Made by a program: the position numbers and the translations under genes. From positions 62,001 to 126,000 of the forward strand of contig MAAE01000053.1 of assembly GCA_002162675.1 (NCBI GenBank): 64,000 bases of DNA, read 5' to 3'. The notes under the pieces were generated by a model that ran no database searches, was not told the origin of the DNA, and was given only the letters and a program-made list of their open reading frames with translations. Shown here piece after piece: positions 40,898 through 49,986 of this stretch; positions within the stretch are counted from its first letter, which is position 1, and every line of letters starts with the position of its first letter. This DNA comes from Colwellia sp. 39_35_sub15_T18 (lineage in GTDB: Bacteria > Pseudomonadota > Gammaproteobacteria > Enterobacterales > Alteromonadaceae).

Positions 40898-41422
40898 TTA
40901 GCAACCGGTAATGACTGTACTAATGCTTGGCTTAGTATTGCTAGAAGCTGATTCATTATAAATAGCATAACATGCTGAAGCCACAACTAAAGCCGATGTG
41001 GTTAAAGTTGCATCCGCAGGGAAAACATAAACAATGCCATCTTGTGCATCAGGAACTTTAGTTGCATCTTCTATAACAGTAAATTCACTACTATCAATAT
41101 CTAACAACTTATCCCATGTATTTGCTTTAGCACTAGTTGGCCAACCATTAATTACATCAATAACAACATTGCCATTCACCGTAACTGTAGTTTTTGTTGA
41201 AGCCAGCTTATTAACAATTAAGGCTTTAGCATGAATAGCTGAAGTAGATGTTTCTATAGCAGCCTTCACTCCTTGAATTGTTGCACCTCTTGCATCCCCT
41301 TGTAAATCAATAAACTTAGGCGCTGCCGTTACCGCTAAAATACCTAAAATGACGATAACCACAACTAATTCGATTAAGGTAAAACCTTGTTGAGCTTTTT
41401 TATTAGAATTCATGAACTTCAT
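40898..41422 (-). CDS. mshA: MSHA major pilin MshA
   Basis: 174 residues from the ATG at 41422, with AGGAA six bases upstream; the frame is open to 41515 but that part overlaps mshB. Prepilin motif QQGFTLIELVVVIVILGILA. C-terminal disulfide cysteines in ASACYAIYNE and VITGC. Assigned as the major subunit because it directly precedes a strong terminator and is closest to the MshA pattern. Confidence 0.88.
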   Translation of the reverse strand: MKFMNSNKKAQQGFTLIELVVVIVILGILAVTAAPKFIDLQGDARGATIQGVKAAIETSTSAIHAKALIVNKLASTKTTVTVNGNVVIDVINGWPTSAKANTWDKLLDIDSSEFTVIEDATKVPDAQDGIVYVFPADATLTTSALVVASACYAIYNESASSNTKPSISTVITGC

Positions 41423-41465
41423 AATATTTCCTGTGTTTGATAATACGTTATTAAGGTTAAATGGA

Positions 41466-42056
41466 TTAAATTTGATCGTTGATGTAAACAATAACTTCGC
41501 TATTGGATGGATCATAAGTGAAGCTGTTACCTACTGCTGTACTATTAGCTGGATCATCATATTTAGTCGAATCATTGGTATCACGCGCTAGAGAGGCTTT
41601 TAAGTAATAATGACAGAGGTTGTTAGTATCTTTTGATACAAAGTAGTCTACCGAGCTATCAACATCTAAATCTGTTGTTGAGGTACTTGGTGGCTGTTGA
41701 AATATAGCATTCCACACTTCAATGCAATTAACGTTAGCAATAGTTGACGCCGCTGTTGTACCAAGTATATAACCTGGTCGAACACTATTAAGGACTTCAA
41801 CGGTTAAATAAACCGTTGTACCATCATAATTAACACTATGTTGATTACTAGCATTTTTTGGACGCCCTTCAGACTCCCATTGTGCTCGAGCTAAAGAAAC
41901 ACCAGTGGCAAAACCACCCGCCATGCCTTCAATATTGGCTTGCTTGGCTTGTTCAGTTAGATCTAAGAATTTAGGGATGGCTGTTACCGCTAAAAAGCCT
42001 AAAATCACCACGACAATCACTAATTCAATTAAGGTAAAACCTGTTTGTTTCTTCAT
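41466..42056 (-). CDS. mshB: Pilin-like protein MshB
   Basis: 196 residues from the ATG at 42056, preceded by AGGGA. The upstream in-frame extension to 42134 is a low-complexity Gln/Lys run and is rejected. Prepilin motif KKQTGFTLIELVIVVVILGFLA, then IPKFLDLTEQAKQANIEGMA. Cysteines lie in NVNCIEVWN and NNLCHYYL. Immediately upstream of mshA, the usual position. Confidence 0.9.
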   Translation of the reverse strand: MKKQTGFTLIELVIVVVILGFLAVTAIPKFLDLTEQAKQANIEGMAGGFATGVSLARAQWESEGRPKNASNQHSVNYDGTTVYLTVEVLNSVRPGYILGTTAASTIANVNCIEVWNAIFQQPPSTSTTDLDVDSSVDYFVSKDTNNLCHYYLKASLARDTNDSTKYDDPANSTAVGNSFTYDPSNSEVIVYINDQI

Positions 42057-42220
42057 CTTGGTTCCCTTATGTATTTTCTGCTGCACTCTTTGTTTCATTC
42101 TTTGTTGCGTTATCTGTTGCGTTGCCTGTTTCATAAAAACCTCTTACACTTTAAACGATTGTAACAGTGATTTATTTACTAAGTCACTTATTTAACACCA
42201 AAATTACCAAAATAATCAAC

Positions 42221-42733
42221 TTATTTCAAACTCTCTACCGTTACTACTGCGCTAACCCTGCCATTACCTTGATTATAGTCAAAATATGCACCGCTAGATA
42301 ACATATAACGACACACTAACCTGACACCTTGTGGTGGCTGTGCCGAAAAATGCCGAATTTCTATGGCGGTAATAGACTGTTTCATAAAGCTCAGCGGTGT
42401 GCCCATCACTAACTGCCAAATTTGCTCGCACACTAAGGGAGCTTGCTTAACATCAACCCAGCCTAACTCATTTACTGTAATCAATTGTTTTTCTGAGCTA
42501 TTTATCGAAATAAGCTCGACCACGAGCGGCTGCTTATCCATCAACCACTGCGCATGTATTGTCGCTACTTTAGTGGTAAAAGCTTGTGCTAGCGTTTTAA
42601 AACCCGTTTCACTAAAGTGGGCTTCTTGCTTAATAAAGTAGTTAATAAACACGCTCATTAGCACGCCAACAAGCACAATAATCACCACAAACTCTGCTAA
42701 TGATTTTTCTTTTTTATCACTGTTATTGGCCAT
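42221..42733 (-). CDS. mshF: MSHA biogenesis protein MshF
   Basis: 170 residues. One N-terminal helix (SLAEFVVIIVLVGVLMSVFINYF) resembles a pilin helix but has no GFTLIE leader. The body has TIHAQWLMDKQP and two Cys (PLVCEQIW, VRLVCRYML). Assigned mainly from position between mshG and mshB. Confidence 0.82.
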   Translation of the reverse strand: MANNSDKKEKSLAEFVVIIVLVGVLMSVFINYFIKQEAHFSETGFKTLAQAFTTKVATIHAQWLMDKQPLVVELISINSSEKQLITVNELGWVDVKQAPLVCEQIWQLVMGTPLSFMKQSITAIEIRHFSAQPPQGVRLVCRYMLSSGAYFDYNQGNGRVSAVVTVESLK

Positions 42734-42748
42734 GAGCGAAGATACCTA

Positions 42749-43984
42749 TTACCTACCTTGCATGGCTGACGCCATGTCCCACATTGGGGTAAATATACCT
42801 AGCGCCAGCACTAGCACCATAGCGGCAACAACAATTAATAATAAAGGTTCAATTCTCGCGGTAAGGGTGCTTAAGTCGTAATCAACTTCACGTTCATAAT
42901 AATCACCCACTTCTTTTAAAAGCTCGTCTACTCGTCCTGTTTCTTCCCCTACGGCAATCATTTGTATTACTAGTGGCGTAAACAAAGTACTGGCAATGGC
43001 AGAGCGTAATAAACTCTCGCCACTTTCTATTGACTGACGTATGGCGACAATTTTCTCTTTCATGAATGAGTTATCAACCGCATCGGCGACTAAGGTTAAG
43101 CCGGTGGTCATGGGAATGCCGGCTTTGAGAATGATGCCAAAGCTATGGGAGAAACGCGCTAAAATTGAACGTTCGATAATACTGCCGATAATGGGCAGTT
43201 TAATTTTATACCTATCCCAGCGATAACGTCCTGTTTCTGTTTTTAGTGCTCGGCGTAAGGCAAAGTAGGCAAACACACCCCCGAATATCATATACGGCCA
43301 AAAGTTAGTAAAGAAACTAGAACTAGCGATCAAAAACTGAGTCATCGGGGGTAAGTCGGCCCCTAATTTAGCAAACATATTGGCAAAGGTGGGAATAACA
43401 AAAATATTTAAAATAACTAAGGCTGAAAAAACCGCTATTAAGACCATAGTAGGATAACGCAATGCGGTTTTTATACGTTTTCGGGTCGCTTGCTCTCGCT
43501 CTAAATAAGTCGTTAGCTTTAAAAATGATTCTTCTAATTGGCCGGTATTTTCACCGACATGAATTAAAGATACAAATAAAGAACCAAAAACTTTCGGGTG
43601 CTGATTCATGGCTGAAGATAAGGTGTAGCCCCCTTCTAGCTGGTTACTAATATCAACTAAGGTCTTTTTCAATGACAAGGATGTGCTAGATTCTGCCATG
43701 CCATTAATAGCACGCAAAATGGGAACCCCAGAGCGCATTAAGGCGTACATTTGCCGTGAAAAAATGATCAATTCATCAAGAGAGACATGCGTTAAACCAA
43801 AAATTTCTCTAACATCTTTACTGGCAAGGCTACCACTGTCTTTTTGCTGTTCAGCCGTAATCGAGACCGGGGTAATATTTTTTCTAAATAACTGCTCAGC
43901 CACAGCCGAAGTGTTGACCGCTTCGATCGTGCCTTTCACTTGACTGCCGCTACCATCACGGCCTATATATTTAAATGCTGCCAT
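42749..43984 (-). CDS. mshG: MSHA platform protein MshG (PilC/GspF family)
   Basis: Inner-membrane assembly platform, 411 residues. Two GspF domains: the first around SRQMYALMRSGVPILRAI and the second around ARFSHSFGIILKAGIPMT. Three hydrophobic segments, including VLIAVFSALVILNIFVIPTF and the C-terminal LLLIVVAAMVLVLALGIF. Follows mshE. Confidence 0.96.
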   Translation of the reverse strand: MAAFKYIGRDGSGSQVKGTIEAVNTSAVAEQLFRKNITPVSITAEQQKDSGSLASKDVREIFGLTHVSLDELIIFSRQMYALMRSGVPILRAINGMAESSTSLSLKKTLVDISNQLEGGYTLSSAMNQHPKVFGSLFVSLIHVGENTGQLEESFLKLTTYLEREQATRKRIKTALRYPTMVLIAVFSALVILNIFVIPTFANMFAKLGADLPPMTQFLIASSSFFTNFWPYMIFGGVFAYFALRRALKTETGRYRWDRYKIKLPIIGSIIERSILARFSHSFGIILKAGIPMTTGLTLVADAVDNSFMKEKIVAIRQSIESGESLLRSAIASTLFTPLVIQMIAVGEETGRVDELLKEVGDYYEREVDYDLSTLTARIEPLLLIVVAAMVLVLALGIFTPMWDMASAMQGR

Positions 43985-44042
43985 ATTTTATTTTTATGCC
44001 TCTTTGCAAGCGTGAACAGAAGAATATGCGTTCTGCATTCTT

Positions 44043-44064
44043 GCGCGAATAAATTCCCGCCTAC
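44043..44064. repeat. Half copy of the GTAGGCGGG-family palindrome
   Basis: gcgcgaataaattcccgcctac matches the right end of the full copies with two changes. No left end is visible, so this is a truncated remnant in the mshE-mshG gap (43985-44119). Confidence 0.75.
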
Positions 44065-44119
44065 GTCATTCTCTTGTGCGAAATACCTTGTGCGAATAAT
44101 TTCTCACGATGATATACGC

Positions 44120-45823
44120 CTACACTGTTTCAACTAGACGTAGTACTTCTTCTACTGTGGTTACACCCTGTGCGGCATAATCAAAAGCGGCATTAGCCAA
44201 GGGTGTGAAACTAGGATTGGCTTTTGACAACTGGGTAAATGCTTCGCTGTCTTCACGCTTTAATGCCGACATCATGGCTTCATTCATTTCTAATAATTCA
44301 AAAACACCCACTCGACCTTTATAGCCAGTATATTGGCATGATTGACAGCCATGACCATGAACAAAACTTGTTGTTTTTACTTGCTCACCCGCTAAGTTAG
44401 TTAACCATAGCAATTCTTGTGCATCTGGCGTGTACTCTTTAACACAATGCTCACACACTCGGCGTACTAAACGCTGGGCAATAATCGCCCGTAATGAGCT
44501 ACCCACTAAAAAGCCTGCTGCGCCCATATCCATTAATCGCAAAGCACTGGTAACGGCATCATTGGTATGTAAAGTTGATAACACTAAGTGACCAGTTAAT
44601 GCGCCACGTAAGCCAATTTCAACAGTTTCTTGATCACGCATTTCCCCTACCATCATAATATCGGGATCTTGACGAAGCGCGGTGCGCAAAACACTAGAAA
44701 AGGTTAACTCAATTTTAGGATTTACCTGTACTTGGTTGATACGAGGTAGGCGATACTCAACAGGATCTTCAACGGTAATTATTTTCTTACTGGCATCATT
44801 TAGCTCACTTAACGCGGCATACAAAGTAGTGGTTTTACCGCTACCTGTAGGGCCGGTCACTAGAACCATACCGTGAGGGCGCGTAATTTGATGGCGTACA
44901 CGTTTAATAAGATCGTCAGGCATGCCTGTTTGATCAAAAGATAATAAACCTGCCGACTGATCAAGCAAACGCATCACCACAGACTCACCATGCTGAACCG
45001 GCATGGTTGACATACGCACATCAATATTATGCCCTGCTATTTGCAAATTAAAACGACCATCTTGTGGAATACGCTTTTCTGATATGTCTAAGCCTGCCAT
45101 CAGTTTTAAACGCAGTACCATAGCAGAGGCAATTTTATTCTCTTTTAAAATATTTTCTTGTAGCACGCCATCAATACGCTGACGAATGCGTAATTGATTT
45201 TCATCCGGTTCAATATGAATATCTGAAGCGCGCATTTGTACGGCATCTTCAAACACCGATTGTAATAATTTACCCACGGTGGCATCACCGGTTTCATCAA
45301 CAAATGAGGTGGATAAATCAAAGCTTGAAGACTGCTCATACTCTTCTTCAAGCTGGCTGGCAAAAGATTCTATATCGGCAGTGCGGCGATAAAGACCATC
45401 AAAAGCGTCAAAAAGTTGTGAGTCCATCACTACCGCTAACTCTAAACGCTTAGGTGCTAACATTTGCTCTAGCTGGTCAATAGCGCTTAAATCGGCGGGA
45501 TCACTCATACCCAGTAAAACAGAATCACCTCGGTCTTCTATAATAAGTGCCCGTAAACGTCTGGCGTGAACTTCTGTTAATAAGCTAGCGGTTTCGGTAG
45601 CAATACGGCGCTGACTAATATCTAAAAAAGGTAAACCTAATTGCTGAGCTAAAAAACTTAATAACTGACGTTCGGATAAATAACTGAGTTCAATTAAGGT
45701 ATCACCTAATTTTCGGCCAGTGGTTTTTTGGCTATTTAACGCCTGCATCAACTGGTCGTTGGTGATAATGTGCTCGTGAACTAAAAGATCACCTAAACGC
45801 ATTTTTAATTTGGGGGCTACCAT
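44120..45823 (-). CDS. mshE: MSHA assembly ATPase MshE
   Basis: Extension ATPase of the GspE/PilB family, 567 residues. The N-terminal MshEN region has two RLGxxL-type repeats (RLGDLLVHEHIITNDQL at 9-25 and KLGDTLIELSYLSERQL at 38-54). Such repeats bind cyclic di-GMP in V. cholerae MshE. Walker A is GPTGSGKTTTLY (324-335), followed by the Asp box and PDIMMVGEMRDQETVE (Walker B). The zinc-binding pairs are CEHC and CQSC. Both MshEN repeats here lack the glycine usual after LVxx, so affinity is uncertain. Confidence 0.95.
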   Translation of the reverse strand: MVAPKLKMRLGDLLVHEHIITNDQLMQALNSQKTTGRKLGDTLIELSYLSERQLLSFLAQQLGLPFLDISQRRIATETASLLTEVHARRLRALIIEDRGDSVLLGMSDPADLSAIDQLEQMLAPKRLELAVVMDSQLFDAFDGLYRRTADIESFASQLEEEYEQSSSFDLSTSFVDETGDATVGKLLQSVFEDAVQMRASDIHIEPDENQLRIRQRIDGVLQENILKENKIASAMVLRLKLMAGLDISEKRIPQDGRFNLQIAGHNIDVRMSTMPVQHGESVVMRLLDQSAGLLSFDQTGMPDDLIKRVRHQITRPHGMVLVTGPTGSGKTTTLYAALSELNDASKKIITVEDPVEYRLPRINQVQVNPKIELTFSSVLRTALRQDPDIMMVGEMRDQETVEIGLRGALTGHLVLSTLHTNDAVTSALRLMDMGAAGFLVGSSLRAIIAQRLVRRVCEHCVKEYTPDAQELLWLTNLAGEQVKTTSFVHGHGCQSCQYTGYKGRVGVFELLEMNEAMMSALKREDSEAFTQLSKANPSFTPLANAAFDYAAQGVTTVEEVLRLVETV

Positions 45824-45828
45824 ATTAT

Positions 45829-46932
45829 TTATTCTCCTAAAGCTTGCATACGTTGCGCGGCAAACTCTGCTGATGCAGTTGATAAATCACTTTTACTTAA
45901 TGCCAACGCATACTCTTTTTCAGCTAACCTAAACTGGCTGTTTTTGTCGTACACAATTGCTAACCCTAAATGCCATTTACCACTGTAAGAATGCATTTTG
46001 ATTAGTGTTTGATAAGCCTTAATAGCACTTTCATAAGCGTTAACTTGTTGGGCAACATTGGCTAACATGACCTGATAATCTTGTTGTTTAAGATCTGGTA
46101 AAGCTTTCAAGGTGTGATAGGCGCCTTTATGCTGGCCTTGCTGTAATTGTATTTGGGCTTTGAGCATACGTAACTCACTATCGCGCTTGTCTAACGCAAT
46201 TCCTTGCGAGAGTAAATTAACAGCTTGCTGATATGCCTTGCGGCCAAACCATAATGCGGCAAGTTTTTTGCGCGCTTGTTTATTACTCGGCTCAATGATC
46301 AACACATCTTCAAATAATGTTTCAGCCTTGGTAATTTGGTTGCTGTTTATTGCTTTTTCAGCGTTAACTAGTTTTTGTGTGACTAATTCTTTTGTGGTTA
46401 ATTGACGGCGTGAAACGGTCATTTTGCTTGTTGTTACGGTTTTTTCAGCCTTTACTGATTGAACAGCTGGTTGAATAGCTGGTTGAACAGTAGGTTGTTT
46501 TATAATTGGCTGTTTTGTTGCTGGTTGACGGGCTGCAACCTGCTCTACATTTGGTTGCTCTATCATTGCTTGACGAACTAAAGGCTGAGCTAAAGCCTGA
46601 ACTACATCTGGTTGCTTTGCCGCTGCTTGGCGAACTAAAGGCTGAGCTAAAGGCTGGACTAAATGCTGAGCTAAATCTGGTTGCTTTGCCGCTGCTTGAC
46701 GGACTATAACCTGCTCTTTATTTTCTTGGGCTTTTAACTCACTGCTAGAGAGTCGAGTTTGTAAATCCCAAATATAAAAGCCCAGCGCGTTTAAACTCAG
46801 TAATACCACTAAAGAGATAGCAACTATTTTCACCGTCGACGGTTTATTACTCGCCATAACAGCATTAGGCGCATGTCCTTGCTCAGGTGTACGTTGCTCT
46901 AAATCTTTGAGCATTTGGTTGATAACACTCAT
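45829..46932 (-). CDS. mshN: MSHA biogenesis protein MshN (TPR)
   Basis: 367 residues: cytoplasmic N-terminus MSVINQMLKDLEQR (shared with many MshN/GspB-like proteins), a membrane helix (VKIVAISLVVLLSLNALGFY), a Gln/Pro/Ala repeat linker (about 78-160) and C-terminal tetratricopeptide repeats from about residue 185. The stop precedes mshE by five bases; the start overlaps mshM by four bases (ATGA). Confidence 0.9.
   Translation of the reverse strand: MSVINQMLKDLEQRTPEQGHAPNAVMASNKPSTVKIVAISLVVLLSLNALGFYIWDLQTRLSSSELKAQENKEQVIVRQAAAKQPDLAQHLVQPLAQPLVRQAAAKQPDVVQALAQPLVRQAMIEQPNVEQVAARQPATKQPIIKQPTVQPAIQPAVQSVKAEKTVTTSKMTVSRRQLTTKELVTQKLVNAEKAINSNQITKAETLFEDVLIIEPSNKQARKKLAALWFGRKAYQQAVNLLSQGIALDKRDSELRMLKAQIQLQQGQHKGAYHTLKALPDLKQQDYQVMLANVAQQVNAYESAIKAYQTLIKMHSYSGKWHLGLAIVYDKNSQFRLAEKEYALALSKSDLSTASAEFAAQRMQALGE
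46453..46701 (-). repeat. Degenerate tandem repeats in the mshN linker
   Basis: The protein segment repeats variants of AQPLVRQAAAKQPD (at about 78-86, 94-109, 113-127) and then shorter QPxxKQP units to about residue 160. The DNA repeats accordingly (aggctgagctaaa and gccgctgcttg blocks). Confidence 0.85.
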
Positions 46933-47879
46933 AAACTGACACCTAAAAAGTTAACACCCAATAAGTTAGTGTTTAAGAAAAACGATAAAACAACATAACT
47001 CGACATGATCATCAATAATCCCAAAGCGGCCAGTAGGTAATTATTACTAAAGTAACCAAGGCTGTTTGCGGAGACGGCTTCTGTATCTTTTATCGCGGCC
47101 GCAAGCTCTTTTTTGGTCATTTGATAGTGCCCTTGACCATAACTTAACATCAGCATTTTATGACAAAGTACATTCACTAAACGAGGAATCCCTTTAGTAG
47201 CCTTGGTCATTTTTTTACACAAGCTTGCTGAAAATAATGTCGCCCCTTTATAACCGGCAACCTGCAATCTGTGTTGAATATACTGCTGCACTTCTTGTGC
47301 GTTCATTGCTCGCAACAGATATGAAAAAGTGATGCGTTGACGCAGTTGCCTAAACTCAGTTTGTGCCAAGCGTTGATCTAGTTCTGGTTGAGCAAATAAT
47401 ACCACTTGCAGTAACTTTCGAGTTTCTGTTTCTAAATTAGTAAACAATCGCAACGCCTCTAAACTCTCGGCAGGCAAAGCTTGCGCTTCATCAAGAATTA
47501 GCACCACAGAGTGCCCTTTGGTGTGTAATTCTAATAATCTATTTTGAATACGCTGTGTTAATAATTGCGCTGACATTCGCTGCGCTTGTTTAACACCCAA
47601 TTCTAATGCTACCGCACGCCTTAACTCATCTGGATTCAAATAAGGATTAGGTATATAAGCGGTGACAAAATGCTCAGGAATTTCGTTAAGCAACTTGCGA
47701 CATAGCAAGGTTTTGCCTGTGCCCACTTCACCGACAACTTTAATAAAACCTTCGCCCGTTTTCAGCGCTGTCATTAATACTGCTAGCGCCTCATTATGAG
47801 GCTCTAGCGGTAAAAAAAAGTTAGTGTTTGGCGTTAAGGTAAAAGGTAATTCAGTTAAGCCAAAGTGATACAAATACAT
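46929..47879 (-). CDS. mshM: MSHA AAA ATPase MshM (ExeA-like)
   Basis: 316 residues. Begins MYLYHFGLTELPFTLTPNTNF, the ExeA/MshM opening. Walker A is GEVGTGKTLLCRKL, Walker B is VVLILDEAQAL, and sensor-type FTNLETETRKLLQVVLFAQPEL follows. A C-terminal membrane helix (LLAALGLLMIMSSYVVLSFF) anchors it. Thought to help secretin or platform assembly. Confidence 0.93.
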   Translation of the reverse strand: MYLYHFGLTELPFTLTPNTNFFLPLEPHNEALAVLMTALKTGEGFIKVVGEVGTGKTLLCRKLLNEIPEHFVTAYIPNPYLNPDELRRAVALELGVKQAQRMSAQLLTQRIQNRLLELHTKGHSVVLILDEAQALPAESLEALRLFTNLETETRKLLQVVLFAQPELDQRLAQTEFRQLRQRITFSYLLRAMNAQEVQQYIQHRLQVAGYKGATLFSASLCKKMTKATKGIPRLVNVLCHKMLMLSYGQGHYQMTKKELAAAIKDTEAVSANSLGYFSNNYLLAALGLLMIMSSYVVLSFFLNTNLLGVNFLGVSL

Positions 47880-47894
47880 AAGTTACCGGCTATT

Positions 47895-49595
47895 TTAATT
47901 ACTTTGACTAATGTCCAGCTGTTGAGAAGTGTTTTCTTCGGCTTCTTCGGGGAACCATTTTTTCAATAATGCCCGAGCATCCTGTAATTGTGACTTCCAA
48001 GTATCTTGGCCGATAACGGTTGGTTTAAGCAAAATAACTAGTTCGCGCTTTTGTGTGCTTTCGCTTTTACTCTTAAACAGTTCACCCAAAAATGGAATAT
48101 CACCTAACAATGGCGTTTTTGATTCTTGGTCAACCGTATAGGTTTCTATTAAACCACCAATGACCACGATTTCGCCCGATTTCGCCCGAATAATAGTATC
48201 AGATTCTCTAACCCGGCTTTGTGCCAGTGGTAAAATCAATTCTTGAGTGCCAATTTGAATAACTTTATTTTGCTCTTCCGTGATGGTTACTGAAGGGTGA
48301 ACATGCAAAATAACGCCGCCCTCTGCGTCTATTTGCGGTGTTACATCTAAAGCAATGCCTGAGAAAAAGGGGGTTAATTCAACTTCGGGCGTTGTTGTCG
48401 TCGAGGTGCCCGTCGTTGTCGTGCTCGATACTTCAGTAACAAAGTATTCATCTTCACCCACTTTAATTACCGCTTTTTGGTTGTTAGTCGCGGTAATTCT
48501 TGGGCTTGATAGTACCTGCACATTTCCTTGCGTTTGTAATAAACTTATCACGCCACTGAAATCTGGGCCTGAAAAACTCAATGACGATGTACCGCCAACT
48601 TTATTAGAAATAACAGTGCCAGCAATACTGCCGGTAGTTGCGAAAGTAAAATCAGTATCGCCTAAGCTGCCTAATACTTCATTCCAATGAATACCTTGTT
48701 GATAATCATCACTTAAGGTGACTTCCATGATTTTCGCTTCAATAATAACTTGGCGATGTAAATGCGTTTCGGTTTCTTTAATAAAGTTTTTAACCGCGGT
48801 AATTTCTGCCGGTAAACCTCGAACCGTCACTAAACCTGCTTGCGGAGAAATAATCACCGAGCGACCACCTTCATTACCAACAAAAGCGGTTAAGGTTTCT
48901 TTTAACTCGCTCCAAAAATCAGATTCATTTTCAGTATAAAGGTTTATACCGCTATTACCTTGATTGCTCTGATTACCTTGGTTGCTACTATTGCGGTTAC
49001 TATTACTGTTGCTATTACTACTGTTATTGCTGCTGTTACCATTATTAGGATCATTCTCTGAAACACCGCCAGAGTTTATCGTGGTATTAGAACTACCAAA
49101 ACGTTTTAAAAATAAGTAATTCAAGGCAATAGTTTCGGTGCGAATACCCGCAGGATAAACCTGAATAATATTGCCGTTAACACGAATATCATAACCGTAA
49201 ATATCCTGCACTACGGTTAACACTTCAGTTAAGGTAACCTCTGACAAACTTAGTGACACGCTGCCAGTAACATCGGGGTGAATAGCTATGCTATAGGCAG
49301 AGCCCTTAACAATGGCGGTAAAAAAATCTTTTGCCTCAACAGAAGTTGCTGACACTGCTAATCTTTTTTCACTTAACATGCCTCGTTTAGCTTGTGCCAT
49401 GTTTTGTTGCATTAACTCTTTTTGTACCGAGTTTGGCACTTGCGTTAACGGTTTAGGCGCATTAAGTTTGCGCGTATCTTCAATAGCAAGGTCTAAACCA
49501 TCTTTCATATCAACAGGCGCATCGGGTGTTGTTTGACAGCCAGTTAAAGCTAATAGCAAGCTAGATAACGCTATTTTTAGTTTTGAATGTTTCAT
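47895..49595 (-). CDS. mshL: MSHA secretin MshL
   Basis: Outer-membrane channel for the pilus, 566 residues from the ATG at 49595. The frame is open to 49721, but that extension overlaps mshK. Lipoprotein signal (KIALSSLLLALTGCQTTPD, lipobox LTGC). Secretin N-terminal domains include PDVTGSVSLSLSEVTLTEVL. An Asn/Ser/Gln-rich linker follows. The C-terminal secretin domain has VIIEAKIMEVTLSDDYQQGI, QGNVQVLSSPRITATNNQKA and GEIVVIGGLIE. Confidence 0.95.
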   Translation of the reverse strand: MKHSKLKIALSSLLLALTGCQTTPDAPVDMKDGLDLAIEDTRKLNAPKPLTQVPNSVQKELMQQNMAQAKRGMLSEKRLAVSATSVEAKDFFTAIVKGSAYSIAIHPDVTGSVSLSLSEVTLTEVLTVVQDIYGYDIRVNGNIIQVYPAGIRTETIALNYLFLKRFGSSNTTINSGGVSENDPNNGNSSNNSSNSNSNSNRNSSNQGNQSNQGNSGINLYTENESDFWSELKETLTAFVGNEGGRSVIISPQAGLVTVRGLPAEITAVKNFIKETETHLHRQVIIEAKIMEVTLSDDYQQGIHWNEVLGSLGDTDFTFATTGSIAGTVISNKVGGTSSLSFSGPDFSGVISLLQTQGNVQVLSSPRITATNNQKAVIKVGEDEYFVTEVSSTTTTGTSTTTTPEVELTPFFSGIALDVTPQIDAEGGVILHVHPSVTITEEQNKVIQIGTQELILPLAQSRVRESDTIIRAKSGEIVVIGGLIETYTVDQESKTPLLGDIPFLGELFKSKSESTQKRELVILLKPTVIGQDTWKSQLQDARALLKKWFPEEAEENTSQQLDISQSN

Positions 49596-49629
49596 AGGTT
49601 TTTTATTATTCTCATTATTTGCTACCACG

Positions 49630-49986
49630 TTATTTGATGACACTAACGTTAACGATATTCTCTTTAAAAACATGCAGTTTAATACGCTGAGTATCGCTGC
49701 GTAACACCACACTTTTATCATTTACTGCCGTTAATTTATATTCACCAATAGTGTCATTCGGCTTCATAACCTTGCCATTAATAACTACGGTATGTATGCC
49801 ATCACCATGAATGATAGACTCTAAAATTAGCTTTTTTTCAGTGGCCATTTGTGATGATGAACCACGGTGGCCAAAAGGCCCAGTAGGATCAACTTTGGCA
49901 CTGTAAACAGCTGTAGAAAATAAAATACTTGCGCAGAAAAACACCGTAATAAGTGATATTAGCTGAGTTAATTTAAACACCAACAA
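49630..49986 (-). CDS. mshK: MSHA biogenesis protein MshK
   Basis: 118 residues, exported (hydrophobic LISLITVFFCASILFSTAVYSA). The small beta domain (MKPNDTIGEYKLTAVNDKSV) resembles PilP/GspC-type proteins that couple the platform to the secretin. Overlaps mshJ by 14 bases and precedes mshL by 34. Confidence 0.87.
   Translation of the reverse strand: MLVFKLTQLISLITVFFCASILFSTAVYSAKVDPTGPFGHRGSSSQMATEKKLILESIIHGDGIHTVVINGKVMKPNDTIGEYKLTAVNDKSVVLRSDTQRIKLHVFKENIVNVSVIK

Noticed and set aside
42057-42134. Longer N-terminus of mshB
   Set aside because: Low-complexity Gln/Lys run; the prepilin leader with a good ribosome-binding site begins at 42056.
49596-49721. Longer N-terminus of mshL
   Set aside because: Overlaps mshK; the lipoprotein signal starts at 49595.
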